Shown here: positions 34,027 through 46,881 of the stretch, piece after piece
Layout: every line of letters begins with the position of its first letter
Numbering within the stretch: position 1 is the first letter of the stretch
Translations under genes and position numbers: made by a program
Notes under the pieces: generated by a model
What the model was told of the DNA's origin: nothing
The model's database searches: none
Seen by the model: only the letters and a program-made list of their open reading frames with translations
NCBI GenBank assembly: GCA_015680685.1
Contig: MNCI01011128.1
Location: forward strand, 145,563 to 209,562
Reading direction: 5' to 3'
Source: Gnetum montanum
Lineage: Eukaryota > Streptophyta > Gnetopsida > Gnetales > Gnetaceae
Length of the DNA: 64,000 nt

Positions 34027-34521
34027 ACATTAACTACTAAGTCTATTTGGAGGTATCTGGGCCTTGGTGTTCCCAGAGACCAGCAAGCACCTAAATCCTG
34101 TTCGAGGACACTCGTTGGCGGTCGCGTCCCAAACGGTCGCCAATAGGGAGATCTTGTTGTTCTTTAGTTGATGGATCTAAAGGTCATTCCTCAAAATTAT
34201 TCAACACTAAGGTTTTATTATCTTATGTTATTGCTGAAGAGGGTAAAGTTTAGAGAATTCTTGCTTCTTTCAAGTCTACATTTAAATGATCTTCTTTTAC
34301 CTTATCATATATATTTAGTGTAAAAGTAAGATTGGAAAAGGAAAGTTGAAGTTGTCTAGATCGAGAATTAATTACAGCATCAGCTATTGCTAACCAAGGT
34401 CTACCTAGTATAACAAGAAAACAATCATTATCTTTTACTTCCAAAACAGCAAAGTTAATTGGGTATTTTCCTTTTTCTACCTCAATTATCAAGTCCCTTT
34501 ACTATTCCTATGGCTTTTACG
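34027..34521. other. Probable inverted contig between two single Ns
   Basis: Bases 34254-34521 are the exact reverse complement of 33758-34025. The rest (34027-34145) is the inner end of an F-type LTR but points the opposite way from the LTR body at 34523-36984. Reversing the segment merges the overlap, makes the LTR collinear with 516-3446 and places a CTCCC direct repeat on both sides of it. Confidence 0.85.
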
Positions 34522-34522
34522 N

Positions 34523-36984
34523 TCAAAAAATTGCTGCGTAAACTACGATGTACGAGACTCCATTTTAGTTAGATAATGGATGTTAACAATTGCATTCAAC
34601 AGAACCTTCAAAAGACTTGACAATTTTTGATTGAAATACCACAGAGATTCACTTTAAAGATAAAAGAAAGATATTCTGGTCACATCAAAATACCAAAGAT
34701 TTTCTGAACCCTCTTGACTATTGAATCATTCAACGGCTTGACTACATGCAAATGCTCTCTTACAACAATCTCAATAGAAGTTCTTATACATTGCACAATA
34801 ATCAAATTCACTACTAAAATGCTCTTAAGGCTTTTAAACACAAGCGCTTCTATTGCAAAATTTTAATAGAAATTTCTATCATGCAACAAGAACAAGAAGA
34901 GCAATCTAAAAATCCCAAAATTACTTGCCAAGCATGATACTATCTAAACCACTAGCTAAACAATTTAAACAAAATAAAAAAATAATAAGCATAACTCATA
35001 GGACTATGACAAAGAGGCTGAAATCCTTTCTTTAGCAAGTCATCTTACAAGCAATCTTTCACAATTTCTTCTTTACAATGCTCTTCCAGAGCTCCAAAGT
35101 GTGTCTCCAAGTGAGAGCTATTAGTCTTCCCCCCAAAAGTCCTTTTTTTCTACTAACCCTTGAAGCCTTTTTATAGGTTTCAAAAGGTAGTTAAATTCTA
35201 AAATATTTTAGCTAACTTCTCTCCCAAGTAAGGAAGTTATAACTTTCCCAACAAGTTAGGAAGTTGGGAAGTTAGGAGAAAATCATGCTAACATGCATAT
35301 TTATAGGCAACAACCTATATAATAATTTTGAAGAATAAATCTAAGATCTCAATAATATAAGAGCTTCATACAATTCTTATTTTAGGATTTTTTAAATTAC
35401 CCCTTGTATATAAAACCTTAGTAATTCACTTGGGATAATAAAATTAATGTCGGGTCTTTAATAAGGGTTCCATATGCGAGAAATTGCTGAAATTATCTTC
35501 TTACCATAAGACCATGTGAAATTGGAATTTTATTTTTGTGACTTCAATTTCGTGCATTCAGGTTGTATTTGTCTTAAGCAATGATGGTTTCTTCTAAATA
35601 AACTACAACTCTAATTTATTAGCATCAGCTAAAACATCTCCTGGTTCTGCTGATTCAGTTGTGCATATGTCTCGGTTGCCACACTTGGTGGATTGGCAAC
35701 AGTGGAGACAAATGCGTCGACGTCAGGCACTGCTACTATTTTTGGTCATTTCGGATTGTAGGTTCCAGGAGCGAATGACATTTGTGATTTATATTTTTAA
35801 CTGCCTAAAATTTTTGAAATGAGTTCCTAGCCGCGATGTTGTTTCTATTTTCGTCATTGTTGCAGCAATGAACTTCATCTATTTCTGCCTATATTTCTCA
35901 AGGTGCTCCTAGCCGTGGTGAAGCCCTAGGCACGTGAACATGAAATTTGTTGAGTTACACTGAATCAGCACAGAGGAATAAGGTTTGGTAATGCGTGGAA
36001 TAGCACAAAAACTGGTAGGGTTTGGTGGCACACGAGGCAGCGCAAAGGCCCTTACGGCCCTGTTTCATGTGACAGCACTTCAGGCATATAGGCCGAACCT
36101 CCACGTGGAACAAGGGCTTGTTGATGCAGTGACAGCAGTGGTCATCGCTGCTCGTGATCTGCTACTGTGGATAGTGTAGATTTAATCCTCCGCTGACAAG
36201 CGCTAGGATGTTGGGAAACCATTTCCAGACGCCAATGCCTTCACTGCCTCCATTGCTTAGGGTTTCTGAGGGCGTGGCAGAAATTTTTTGATGAGCGGGT
36301 TGCAGATAATGAAACCCTAAAGTATCCAATATTTTGATCTAAACAATATGTGCAAGTTCCCTGGCACGACCGTGTGAGAAGAAGATGTGGATGACGAGGA
36401 TGATAGGGTCGTTAGCTACGATTGCTATTCCAATTTTTACCTCTGCATTTTTACATTAATTTCTTGTTTAAGCAATATACACTTGATGGCTGTATGGAAA
36501 TCTTCCCCCTGGAATTCTATTTCAGCCACAAATTTGAGACAATTCACAAGAGAAATAATTTTACCCTACACCACCAGACTGCTGAATTTGTGTTGTTGCA
36601 GAGATATGCTTTCCCAAAATATCATGGATACAAAACCAATTTTAATCAAGATGCGCTTGGATTTGCTACATATTCATATCATATAAATGATACATATAAA
36701 AATTGGACTTCCTCTATAATCCCGCTAGACTTTGGTTCTGTAAAGCCTCAGTGTATCATAATATATTTATATATCTATATTACTGCCTTGTAAAATGAAA
36801 TGCTCAGAGATTCATAAGCTTACTATAGGAATGGTGCTCCTATATATTTTTTCCTTAAATTAAAAGAATGTTGTTGTTAACTTATTCTTTTTCTCTCAAA
36901 CTAAAATTTTTGCTACTTCTCCAAAAACTCTTAACCAATTTAATCTTGCCAACCTACTCCATGAAATGGTCAAATGTGCCAACA
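34523..36984 (-). mobile_element. Solo LTR of the F family, inserted in element C between protease and RT
   Basis: Opens TGTTGGC on the - strand at 36984. Bases 34525-35300 match 1100-1910 of the F LTR, and a - strand TATA box (TATAAAAA) lies at 35168-35175. The inner end is in the inverted contig (34027-34145) and closes GCCAATA. With that contig reversed, the target duplication is CTCCC (34146-34150 reversed, and 36985-36989). About 460 bases present in the 5' LTR of F (637-1098) are missing at the N. Both flanks are element C pol, so this is a solo LTR. Confidence 0.75.
35640..36420. other. GC-richer insert in U3 of the solo F LTR, unassigned
   Basis: This block is clearly less AT-rich than the LTR around it and includes a 64-codon + strand frame at 35985-36179. 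It sits where the other F LTR carries its PHD-finger fragment but is unrelated to it. I could not recognise a protein. A captured host fragment is possible. Confidence 0.3.
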
Positions 36985-37589
36985 CTCCCTAACTAGATTT
37001 TGAATTTAGGTTTAGAGAATATTGGAAAAATAATTCAACCAACAAATAAAGATTCCTTGGATCTTAGAGAACTACTTAGTGCACTAAATTATGTTTTCCT
37101 AGATCATAATAAACCATTAATAATAGATTCCCAACTTACTAATGAGCAAGAAAAAATTATTAGAAGTTCTACATAGAAAATATAAGACATTTGCATGGAG
37201 CTATGAGGACCTTCACCAAGGAATCTCACCCAACATCTGTCAACATCATATCTATCTAAAGGACAATGTAAAACCAATAAGAATTCCCCCAAGGTGAATT
37301 AATCCAACCTTAAAACAAATTGTTAAGGATGAAATTTTAAAACTTTGGAAAGAAGGAATAATTTATCCAATAGGAAATAGTGAATAGATAAGCCTAATTA
37401 CTATAGTACCAAAAAAGGGTGAAAATGGAGAGTCTATGTATATTATAGAAGGTTAAAACAAAATACAAAGAAAGACCATTTCCAGTACTATACATAGATT
37501 AAATTCTAGAAAAATTAGAAGGACATGAATATTATTGCTTTCTAGATGGATTTAATGGTTACAATTAGGTAGTCATTGCCCTTGAAGAC
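36985..37589 (+). pseudogene. Element C pol: linker and first part of RT
   Basis: In frame after the CTCCC repeat comes a linker (NKPLIIDSQLTNEQEKII), then KYKTFAWSYEDLHQGISP and the RT N-terminus (GIIYPIGNSE; VPKKG). It breaks off at ALED (37589), where element D is inserted. The missing continuation starts at 50865 with QHKITF. The order and wording of these motifs fit the Athila lineage. Several stops and one slip. Confidence 0.8.
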
Positions 37590-38468
37590 TAATGAACCAT
37601 CTAGTCCATTGCATCGACTGGACTGCATCGAAAAAGCCTCATTAACGTAGTCGCATCGATGTGATCCTATCAACACATCTTTCCAGGCATTGATGTGGCA
37701 TCATCAACACAGAGTCCATTTTCTACTATAAACATGTGTGCACCCATTGCATTTATGGTACCTTTTGTTCAAGTTGTAGCAAAGCTCTTGTAGTGTGTTT
37801 CTACAAGAGTTAGATATTTTCCAATTGCCCACAGACAAAGTTCAAAGAGTGTATGACTCTTTATTTGAGTGCCAATGTATTTGATCCCATTGGCATGAAT
37901 GGCAATAAATATGAGCTTTTTGGACGTGCCTTGTAGCATTTGGACAAGATTACTTAAGCATTAATGTTTTAATGCTTTAATAATCCTAATGCTTTTGTTA
38001 TCGCTTTATAGTTACTGTACACTTTTGTAATCCATGAGAACACATAAGCACAACTACCTCGAACATATGTCTAACATTTGGCAACCTAGTGATGCTTAAT
38101 GTCTAGCAACCCAGTAGTGATTAGGGCATGCTCAAGATGTGTGCAAAGGGTGGGAACAACTGCTTATGCTAGGAGTAGTCAGGCAATAGCGTAGTGGAAT
38201 CTTAAATTATCTAGCCTTTTACTCCCTATATTAGAAGAATTAATATTACAGATAAAAGAAAACATATAAAAATCATATGCCTTAGTGTGACTTAACCATT
38301 GTTCTAGAATGTCACAAGTGAGGTTGAGAGGGCAATGACCATTCTAACTAGGATTTTGATGGTTAGAATACTATGCGTAAGTGCTCATAGTCTTCATAAT
38401 TCAACTGCATCGTGCGTGAATGCTTGTGATTCGTATGGTTGGGCATAGTGGTACCTCACCACTCATCA
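37590..38468 (+). mobile_element. Element D 5' LTR
   Basis: Begins TAATGAACCATCTAG and ends CACTCATCA. TATAAACA at 37737-37744 is the likely core promoter. It aligns with 49979-50859 along its whole length with moderate divergence, so the insertion is not recent. Confidence 0.85.
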
Positions 38469-38469
38469 T

Positions 38470-38487
38470 TGGTGCCGTTGTCGTGGA
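38470..38487 (+). other. Element D primer-binding site (tRNA-Asp type)
   Basis: TGGTGCCGTTGTCGTGGA immediately after the LTR. The usual Asp-tRNA site in plant gypsy elements is TGGCGCCGTTGCCGGGGA. Two of the three differences are C to T. Confidence 0.75.
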
Positions 38488-38555
38488 TTATTAGTCTCAC
38501 ATTCGCTATCTAGCCTTAGCAAGATCATCACTCACTTCATTGGAACAGACCCATT

Positions 38556-41100
38556 ATGTCAAAATCTAATCATGTTAGGAGACTTAGGTAAGAGTAAGGC
38601 ACACCAAGTTATTTTTTGTTTAACACTAGTATGTCTTTTTCTCACAGGCAAAACGAATCCAACCCGTAAGTGCCCTAGGAATGTCAGGTGGTGTATACGC
38701 ATCTGGATGAGTATATACCCAACTTCACCTTCATCCTACATCAGGATGAGAAAATGCGATGGCAAGACATGGAGGGCAACATTATATTGCCCCTTGATCA
38801 ATCGGCCCCTAGAATGCTGCTCCAAACTCTCACCAAATTGGGCATTCAAGACTGAGATGTGGAGTACATGATGGAGGATCACGATTATCAGGACTATTAT
38901 CCAAATGAGGCACAACATAAATGGGACCTGTAGTAGGCAAAACATCATGAACAAGAAAAGGGAAAATGGTCCAGTAACCCTTTGTCCCTGTAGGCCCAAC
39001 ACGATGATGAGGAACTTGTTTCTCATGGTTCCCATTCTTCTGCATCTCCGCCCTCATGTTAGAACATCTAATTTTTCATACATAGTAAAGGCTCAAGCAA
39101 TCGAGAATTCCAGGATGATGAGGGATCTCATGGAGGAGATCATGGTGAAGGTGCAGATGGACATGAAGATCAAGGTCATTATCATGGAAGAGGAGGTGAT
39201 CAACACTGTGGGGGTGGTAGTCATCCCCCCTCTTCTCATTCCTCCCTTTTCACCTTAGCTTCATTAGGTTTTGAATCTGATTACAATCGTCATAGGAGAG
39301 ATCGTGATGATGGTGATTGTAGAAATTGACATGATCGAGCACACCAATGGGAACATCGTGACCAAGGGCATGGATAGTCACAAAAGGCTCACCATCACAA
39401 AAGGAGGGATAGTAGAAACCATCATAGATGCCATGGCCATCATCAAGACCATGACTTTGATGAACCACTACTTGCCACTCGAAGCATGCTCAACATAGTA
39501 GAGGTAGTTCAAATACCTACTAGATACTTGAGAGATAGTTGGATCAAGCGTCTTGATATGAACAACATTCTTATATTTGAAGGGGGATATAATTGTGATT
39601 CACAAACTCACCTGCAAGCATTTCATGATGCATGCACCCTATAGAATATTGAAAATGAATGGTAGAAACTCAAGTTGTTCCCCTACACACGCATCAAGGA
39701 AGTAGAAAGTTGGTACCAGTCTTTGAAGCTGGAATCAATTAGGTGATGGAGTACGATGCTAGAGATATTCAATGATAAATACCAAACTTACTCCAGAGTG
39801 TCTAATCTAAGACAAAAAATTCATGGGTGGAAATAAGGTAGCCACAAACCCTTAGATGCAACCATGAGCAGATATTACTCGTTGTTGCACCGATGCCCTA
39901 GTCATGGCTACTCTCAGTAGGAACAGCTTTTCCATGTGATATATGGGCTCCGTTTCGAAACAAAAGGATCCTTGGTGTTTACGCTCAAGGACGGCTATCC
40001 AAGTTAAGGGCTCATCAAATTCAGCAATTAATTGAGTAGGTAGCCAACGAAGAGGGAGAACTCAGAAATGGGAAAGCGTAGAGGAATATAATTAGGATCC
40101 TTCCATCTGAAAGAGGGAGGTCCAATTCTATGAAGACAAGGAGGAATCACCATTGGATGCAGTGACGAATAGGAAGACCTTACCCATACAAAAATTCGCT
40201 TGTAAAATTTTGGCCAAGGTGGACAAGATGTGGCATTCTTTGAATAAAAAATTCCAAAGTGTTCTAGAATTTGTAGAAGAATCCAAAGAACAAAGTAATG
40301 ATCGGGATCGATGGAGGAAAGAAGCTAAACATGCCTACCACAAAGGTAAGGGAAAAGTTTTTGTGGTAGAACAAGCTATAGACTTTGATACCAAGGAAGA
40401 TGATGAATGTGACATATGCTAGTACAAACATCCTAAGGGATGTTGCCCCGTGGTGTCACATTGGGAAGAGTCTAGGGTGTATGCTCTAAATCCTCACTTA
40501 GCAAAAAGGAAAACACCCTAGAGATTGCCTTATCCCCAAGGCAATTCTAAGCAGTTCCACCAGCAACATGGATATTATCCACATGGAGCTCTACCACAAC
40601 TCTATGAGCACTACCAGTAATGGTAGCATCCACAATCATGGGGGATGCCACCTTGAAGGTAGCTATAGCCTTACCGGCAGCCAGATCCTTATGGTTACTA
40701 CATTTAGTAGCCAATCTCCTTGCGTGACTCTTCTAGTCACATGACCTTCCAAAATCATTACTATCCCCCAAAATATTTTCAAGCCTAATCTCCATCACCT
40801 AAGAGGGAAAACTCATATCTACACTATCCTTTGCCACCTCCTTCTACCATACCTATCCATTAACCCTCAACTTAGCTACCTCCTACTCCACCCATGCAAG
40901 GAGAAATACCTCCACAACCACAATAGTGTAATGCCACAAAGGCCATCAATTTACAACCAGCTTCTCAACCAAGCAAGTCAAAATCAAAATGTTCCTTTTT
41001 TGGCTTAATAACCTAAGCACACCCTCACACTCACTTGTGGCTAGTGCCCCTGTATCTCCAACTACCTTTGACACTCAATCCTTTGAGTGACCTTCAAACC
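38556..41100 (+). pseudogene. Element D gag
   Basis: Starts at the ATG at 38556, aligned with that of element E. Features in order: a conserved N-terminal block (DEYIPNFTFILHQDEKMRW), a His/Arg/Asp-rich basic region (about 39270-39450), and the capsid-like domain (FEGGYN...THLQAFHDAC, about 39580-39800). A Lys-rich stretch and a knuckle-like C-x-Y-x-H-P-K-G-C (about 40420-40445) follow, and then a Gln/Pro/Tyr-rich tail. Several frame changes and stops break it. Gag would package element RNA. Confidence 0.75.
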
Positions 41101-44100
41101 AAACACCTTCTGAAGTGCAAACCATCATGTTAACACATGTTGTGATTAACTGGATCAAGGTGGATCATCTCCCTTGAAAATTGGCTAATCGAGGAAGCCC
41201 CCTCATATACCTTCAGGTGGTAGGCAACATGCCATGCAAAGCTTTTTTGGATTCAGGGTCAAGTGTCAACCTAATTTCACATTATATGTACAAGACTTGG
41301 AACCTGCCCCTGTTGAAGAAAAGCAACATTCCACTTGAGTTGGCAGACCAATCCATTACTATCCTCTTGGGATTGGTAGAGATATTGTGACCACCACTTG
41401 TGGGTGGTCCTACCCTATTGATTTCCTGGTAATCCACATCAATAATTGCAAGGGGGACTTCCCAACTATAATGGGAAGAGCATAGCTTAGCACAGTGGAT
41501 GCATGTTTGGGATTCTAAGATCTCTCCCTTGAAATTTTCAAGGAAAATCCTTTTGATAAGATCAAGAAGAATCATGTTCCATGCATCATGTATAGTGACT
41601 CTAAGTGCAATTGTGTTTAGCAAATTTGGTCTGTTAAGTGGACATCCATTCAAGCATGTAGTCGATGTGCCACTGAATCACAAATTCAACAATGCCTATA
41701 CACAGCAGCCACTAACCAAGAAGGCACCCAGTGTCTAACCATTGATTATAATAGCAGTACCCTATGTATGGAATCCTCTAAGATCATTTTATGTACCTAT
41801 ATGGGAAGCATAGATGAACTGGAACAAGTCCATCAGCAGCTTTCCACTACTAATGATGCTATTGATTGGGGAAAGCTGCAAATCCCTGAAAGCTTTAAAC
41901 AGGAGCCCCTAGAACTAAAACCCTTACCGGTTAATTTGGAATATGCATTTTTGTAGAATACTAAGCAGGTAATAATCAATGACACTCTTGTTCCTAAGCA
42001 AGAAAAGAAGTTGCTAAGGATAGTAAACAAGTGGTCGACTACCTTCACATGGTCATAGCGTAAGTTAATAGGGATTGATCCTAGGGTATGCCAACATCGA
42101 ATCTATATTGATCCTTCCATGAAGCCATGATGATAGCCACAAAGATGATTGAATTCCAAACTTAAATAGATCTTCAAGGATGAAATTGAGCAATTGCTAA
42201 AAGTGGGATTCATCTACCCCAGATAGCAAGTGGGTCAGCCCACTCATTATTGTGTCAAAAAAGGATGGCAAGTGGAGATTTTGTATCAATTTTCGATTAC
42301 TAAATCTAGCAACCTTTAAGGATCATTTTCCACTTCCATTTTTGGACTAGGTGTTGGATACCATGTTGGGGCATTGTTACTATAGCTTCCTAGATGGTTA
42401 CAGTGGCTATAACCAAATCCAGATTGCATAAGAGGACCAGGCCAAAACAACGTTTACAAGTCCTTAGGGGAATTTTGCATACAGCAATATGCTCTTTGGC
42501 TTGTGTAATGCACTCACAACCTTCCAACGCCTTGTCCTCAACATCTTCCAGTAGCAAATTGGCAATGGTATAGAATTTTTTATAGATGACTTCTCCACCT
42601 ATGGAGCAACATTCAAGAAAGCCTTGGATTGCCTTGAGTAGGTTTTGAAGCGATGTGTAGAAACTAACTTACAGCTCAATTGGCAAAAGAGCCACCTAAT
42701 GGTCCAAGAATGCATTATTTTGGGACATCAAATCTCATAAGTGAGGATCAAAGTGGATCTTGAGAAAATTAAGGTTATCCAAGGAGTTACCAATCAGCTA
42801 GGAACTGTAAGGGATGTCCAGTCATTCCTTGGACACACTGGCTACTACTGGCAGTTCATCGAGAATTTCTTGAAGATCACTAAGCCATTAGTGGAGCTAA
42901 CAAAGAAAGATGCTCTGTTTGTCTGAACTAGGTAATGTGAATCTGCATTCCAAATACTAAAGCAAAAACTTGTAGAGACTCCAATTCTACAAGCCCCTAA
43001 TTGGTCCAGACCATTTCACATCATGATGGATGCATCTAATTATGCATTGGGGGTTGTGCTCATGCAGTTAGATGACCAGAAGTATCCATATTACATCCAC
43101 TGTGCAGCCAAAGTATTTTGGGTGCTTAGTTAAATTACACCACCACCGAAAAGGAATTAATGGTAGTGTTGTTTACCTTGGAAAAATTCTGACACTATGT
43201 GCTCAGATACAAGGTGTTTGTGCATACGAACCATAGTGCCATTTGGTTCCTTATGAACAAACCAATGGTAAGCCCTTGTGTCATACGGTGGCTCGTGATC
43301 CTTTAAGAATTTGATCTTACTATGGTATACAAAAAGGGAATTGAGAATGTGGTTGCCAATCGCTTGTCTTGGTTATGATGGGATAACACAAAGGATCAGA
43401 GCCCACTCTCTAACTAGTTTCCAGATGAACTTCTCTTTGCTAGAGCAATTGCGAAGGAGGCACCCACAAGATCAAATTGGTTTGGTAACATCCTTACCTA
43501 TCTTCTTACACAAGAGCTACCAAAGGAGCTGGATCATCAAAAGAAACAATAGTTTTTACACAGAGCCAATCACTTCATGGAAATCAATGGACACCTTTAC
43601 AAGCTGTGTGTAGATGTCTTGGTCTGATGGTGCATCCTTGATGCAGATCAATTGCACATCCTCCAAAATGCTCATGAGGGCCCTTGTGGAGGCCATTATG
43701 CAAGAAGGTGCACAGCCATTAAGATCCTACTCATAGTATGCTACTGACCTACACTCTTCAAAGATGCTCAATGGTCCATCTGCTCCTTTGATCAGTGTCA
43801 AAGAGATGGTGGGATGAAAATAAGAATGGAAGGACCTCAATAGTGGATTCAGCCACTAGAGCCCTTTGACATTTGGGGCATCAACTTCATGGGCCCCATT
43901 GCAACCATGTCAAACAGGAAGACATACATTATTGTCACAGTGGACTACTGTACAAAGTGGGCAGAGGTGACAGCTATCACCAACTGTTCCTCAACCATAG
44001 CCACGTGATTTATTCAATAGAAAATCATGAGTAGGTTTGGGATGCTATGTGTACTCATTTCAGATAATGGCACTCACTTCATAGGTGCTACTTTTAGTAA

Positions 44101-44816
44101 AATCATGCAGCGTTTGAGGGTAGAACATAAGCTAACAACACCCTATCACCCCCCAAGCCAATGGGTAAGTTGAAGTCACAAACAGGGAGATTACAAAAAT
44201 CCTAACGAGGATAATTAGCAAGTATAGGAGGGATTGGAGCACAAAATTTAACAATGTCCTCTAGGCCTACTGCTCAACCTAGAAACTTTCTATAAGCTAC
44301 TTTCCTTACAAGTTGGTGTATGGAAAACTACCAACACTCCCGATTTAGATAGAACTCCAAACACTATCCACTGCAAGTGACTTAGGTCTTGAATTACCCC
44401 TAGCACAACGAGAACGGCTCATCAACTTAAATGTGCTGGATGAGAATCTATTGGTAGCCCTATCATCAAATGAAGTTCATAAGGCATATAACAAACAACG
44501 TCATGACCTTAAGATTCAAAAGGTAACATTTCAATGTGGAGATAAAGTTCTCTATTGGAACCCCACACATGTGCCACAATGGACCAAGTTTCAAACACTC
44601 TGGGATGAACCTTATATTGTTTTTGAGACCTTTCCATTAGGGGCCCTACTCATACACAAACTTGAAGACCCAACAAAAACGTAGTTGGTCAACATGCAAC
44701 AATTAAAATCCTTCTATGAACTACACCAAACCACTTCACCAAGTGGTTGGCCACATTCCATCATTCAAATTTCCTACTCCAAGCTTAGTCGTGTGGGAGA
44801 TGACTACCCATGCTAA
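41101..44816 (+). pseudogene. Element D pol: protease, RT, RNase H, integrase
   Basis: Protease has an intact catalytic D-S-G at 41250-41258 (FLDSGSSVNLIS). RT (42.04-42.95 kb) is badly decayed: the stretch that reads SMKPKKQPQR in E has become consecutive stops. RNase H is seen as NYTTTEKELMVVLFTLEKF (about 43.1-43.2 kb). Integrase has the zinc module (NAHEGPCGGHYARR), D in WGINFMGP (mutated to N), D in LISDNGTHF and E in VEVTNREI, with a one-base insertion in a C run before NG near 44160. The C-terminal GDKVLYWNP module leads to the stop at 44814-44816, aligned with that of E. A clear relative of E, with more decay. Confidence 0.85.
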
Positions 44817-46881
44817 AATAGTTGTCCTGATTCTTTTCTATATTTTTTTTATTTTACATATTTTTGTTTTACACCATCATTCGTACATTTAACAATTCTT
44901 ACCTACTTTTTCTCTTATATATATATATATATTTCCCTTTAGTTGCTTTGTTCTATTTTATTTTAGTTTATTTTTCTCTATTTATTTTCACTAATAAAGC
45001 CATCTTATTGTCATAGGATGCAATGGTGTGGTAGTTTCTCCTAATAGGGGTTTGCATATTATGGGTTGCCTATTATATCTAGTTGTTACATTAGCATTTT
45101 GGGTTTCAGAAAACTAAGTTATACTTTCTTTCATGTAATAGGCAGTGAATCCATGACATTTGACCACTCACACTTTTCTATGGTGTTCTCAGATCAAGAG
45201 AAGTACAGTCCCTTTTCCATGAATCAACTCTAATAAATCTTTGACCTTGGGGGATTTTAAACTTTGGAAGGATCCAAGTTGTAAGGAACAAGGTGTGACT
45301 TCAAGGGGATGTGTTGGACTATGTATCCTCCTACGATCTCTTATGCATTGCTGCCCTCAAGGATTCCTTTTTGTTCCATGATGATGAATAATAGGAAATG
45401 TCCTTGCATGGTATGGTTCCCATCTAAAGAAAAAAAGAAAAGAAAAAAAAGGAAAAAAAATGATGGGAATATAAAGCACACCCCTTGGACCAACCAATAT
45501 ATCCTTGCATGGTGTGGTTCCCATTCAATAAAAAAAATAACAACAACAAAAATAATAATGGGAATTCAAAGCACACACCTTGGATCAAATAACGGGCTAC
45601 AAGCATTGGTTATGGGACTAGAAAGCCATGTTACATAGGCCTAATGGTCCCCTCTAACTAAGGCCCTTCCTTACTTCCTGCTTCCCTTTCCTTCTCTATA
45701 AGGACAGAGATTTGGTCTTTGGGGGCATGTGTATGTCTTGAGTGGGTGGGTTGGTATTAGTCCATCACTGTGACATCATTGGACATGGTTGGTCTTGATC
45801 CAAGCCTGGAGCATATTCTTATTGGGTCACTTAACCACATACTTCACAAAGGGACTATATCAATCTTGACCTCGGCACTCCATTCCACATGCTTTCGCCC
45901 TCATATGTTGCTCTCCGTTCCTCACCTCACTGTTGATTTCATGTTTCAATTATGTATCTTGGTTTGTTGGTACTTGTAAATCCTTTGGTTGGTTCTCAGG
46001 GATATGAGTATTAATTCTCAATGATCATTAGTCGACTATGGGATCCATAGACTCCTCTATTGAAGGTGTGCAAGGGCAAACAAGGCTGGAGCCTGCTCTG
46101 AGAAGGACCCACTTGCATATCCTTTGGTTCTACTTGTTAATCTCTTACTCCTTTGATATAATTCGTCAACCATTTCTATGTTATCCATCATGGGGCCCTC
46201 CATCACCCATGCTCCATATTATGATGTTCTCTTAACTCTTACTCTTCTTTTGACACTGACATCCCCTCCTCTTTGTTTCATGATGTTCTCGGGTCTTTGA
46301 ACTTTCGAATGACTCCAATTTTGTGCTAAAATTCGTAGATTTAGGCCTTTCATTCATTGGTCAATGGTGGTCAACGTAGATGGATAGATATGTCAACTAG
46401 GCCCCATATACACATCCACATGCATTTACGCAGCCCCATTTACATGGCCCTATCAATGCCGAAAAAAATACTATAGATATGTGCATCGTGCCTTTGAATT
46501 ACGTCCATTTGCTCATAACGCGAGGGGAGCTTTTTGAGTTTTCTACATCCAATCTCCTTCTCAGGCATATAATCTTCCTATCATTTGTCCTAATCCAACC
46601 ATTCTTTCACCCTTTGGCTACCAGAGGTATGCTCTACATCGTGGGGGCCCATGATTCTGTCAGTTATGGTAGTATAGCTAATCAACGACTTAACACCTCT
46701 TAGGGTTAATCAAAGAGTTAGTTTTAAGTCATCATGATAATCAAAGCATTAGTTTTAATTCAATGAAACTTAGGATGCACGTGTCGCTATCATAGCCTAG
46801 TCATGCCATCATGGGAAGGTATATTTTGCCATTTTGGGCAACACACACACATTTTAATTCATGGTTATGTTGTGATTGTAG
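44817..46881. other. Element D noncoding region between pol and extra ORF
   Basis: AT-rich with no sustained frame. It holds a (TA)n run near 44918-44932 and a duplicated A-rich stem-loop (45405-45590). The last bases before the next ORF (GTGATTGTAG then ATGG) look like a 3' splice site, so a spliced subgenomic RNA for the downstream ORF is possible but unproven. Confidence 0.5.
45405..45590. repeat. Duplicated stem-loop in D 3' noncoding region
   Basis: Two tandem copies of TGCATGGT(A/G)TGGTTCCCAT, an A-rich loop, then ATGGGAAT(A/T)(T/C)AAAGCACACC. The arms pair as TTCCCAT/ATGGGAA and GGTGTG/CACACC. Element E has one copy (63697-63758) with a different but still pairing inner stem. Confidence 0.7.

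Noticed and set aside
34045-34080. CTTGGTGTTCCCAGAGACC (also at 540-600, - strand) considered as primer-binding site of F
   Set aside because: It lies inside the LTR. The terminal inverted repeat TGTTGGC...GCCAATA and the CTCCC duplication put the LTR end about 80 bases further on.
36422-36793. 123-codon + strand frame in the solo F LTR
   Set aside because: No recognisable domain, AT-rich, overlapping another frame of equal quality, and absent from the other F LTR.
45424-45606. 60-codon - strand Phe/Leu-rich frame
   Set aside because: Translation of the A-rich loops of the duplicated stem-loop; no coding signal.
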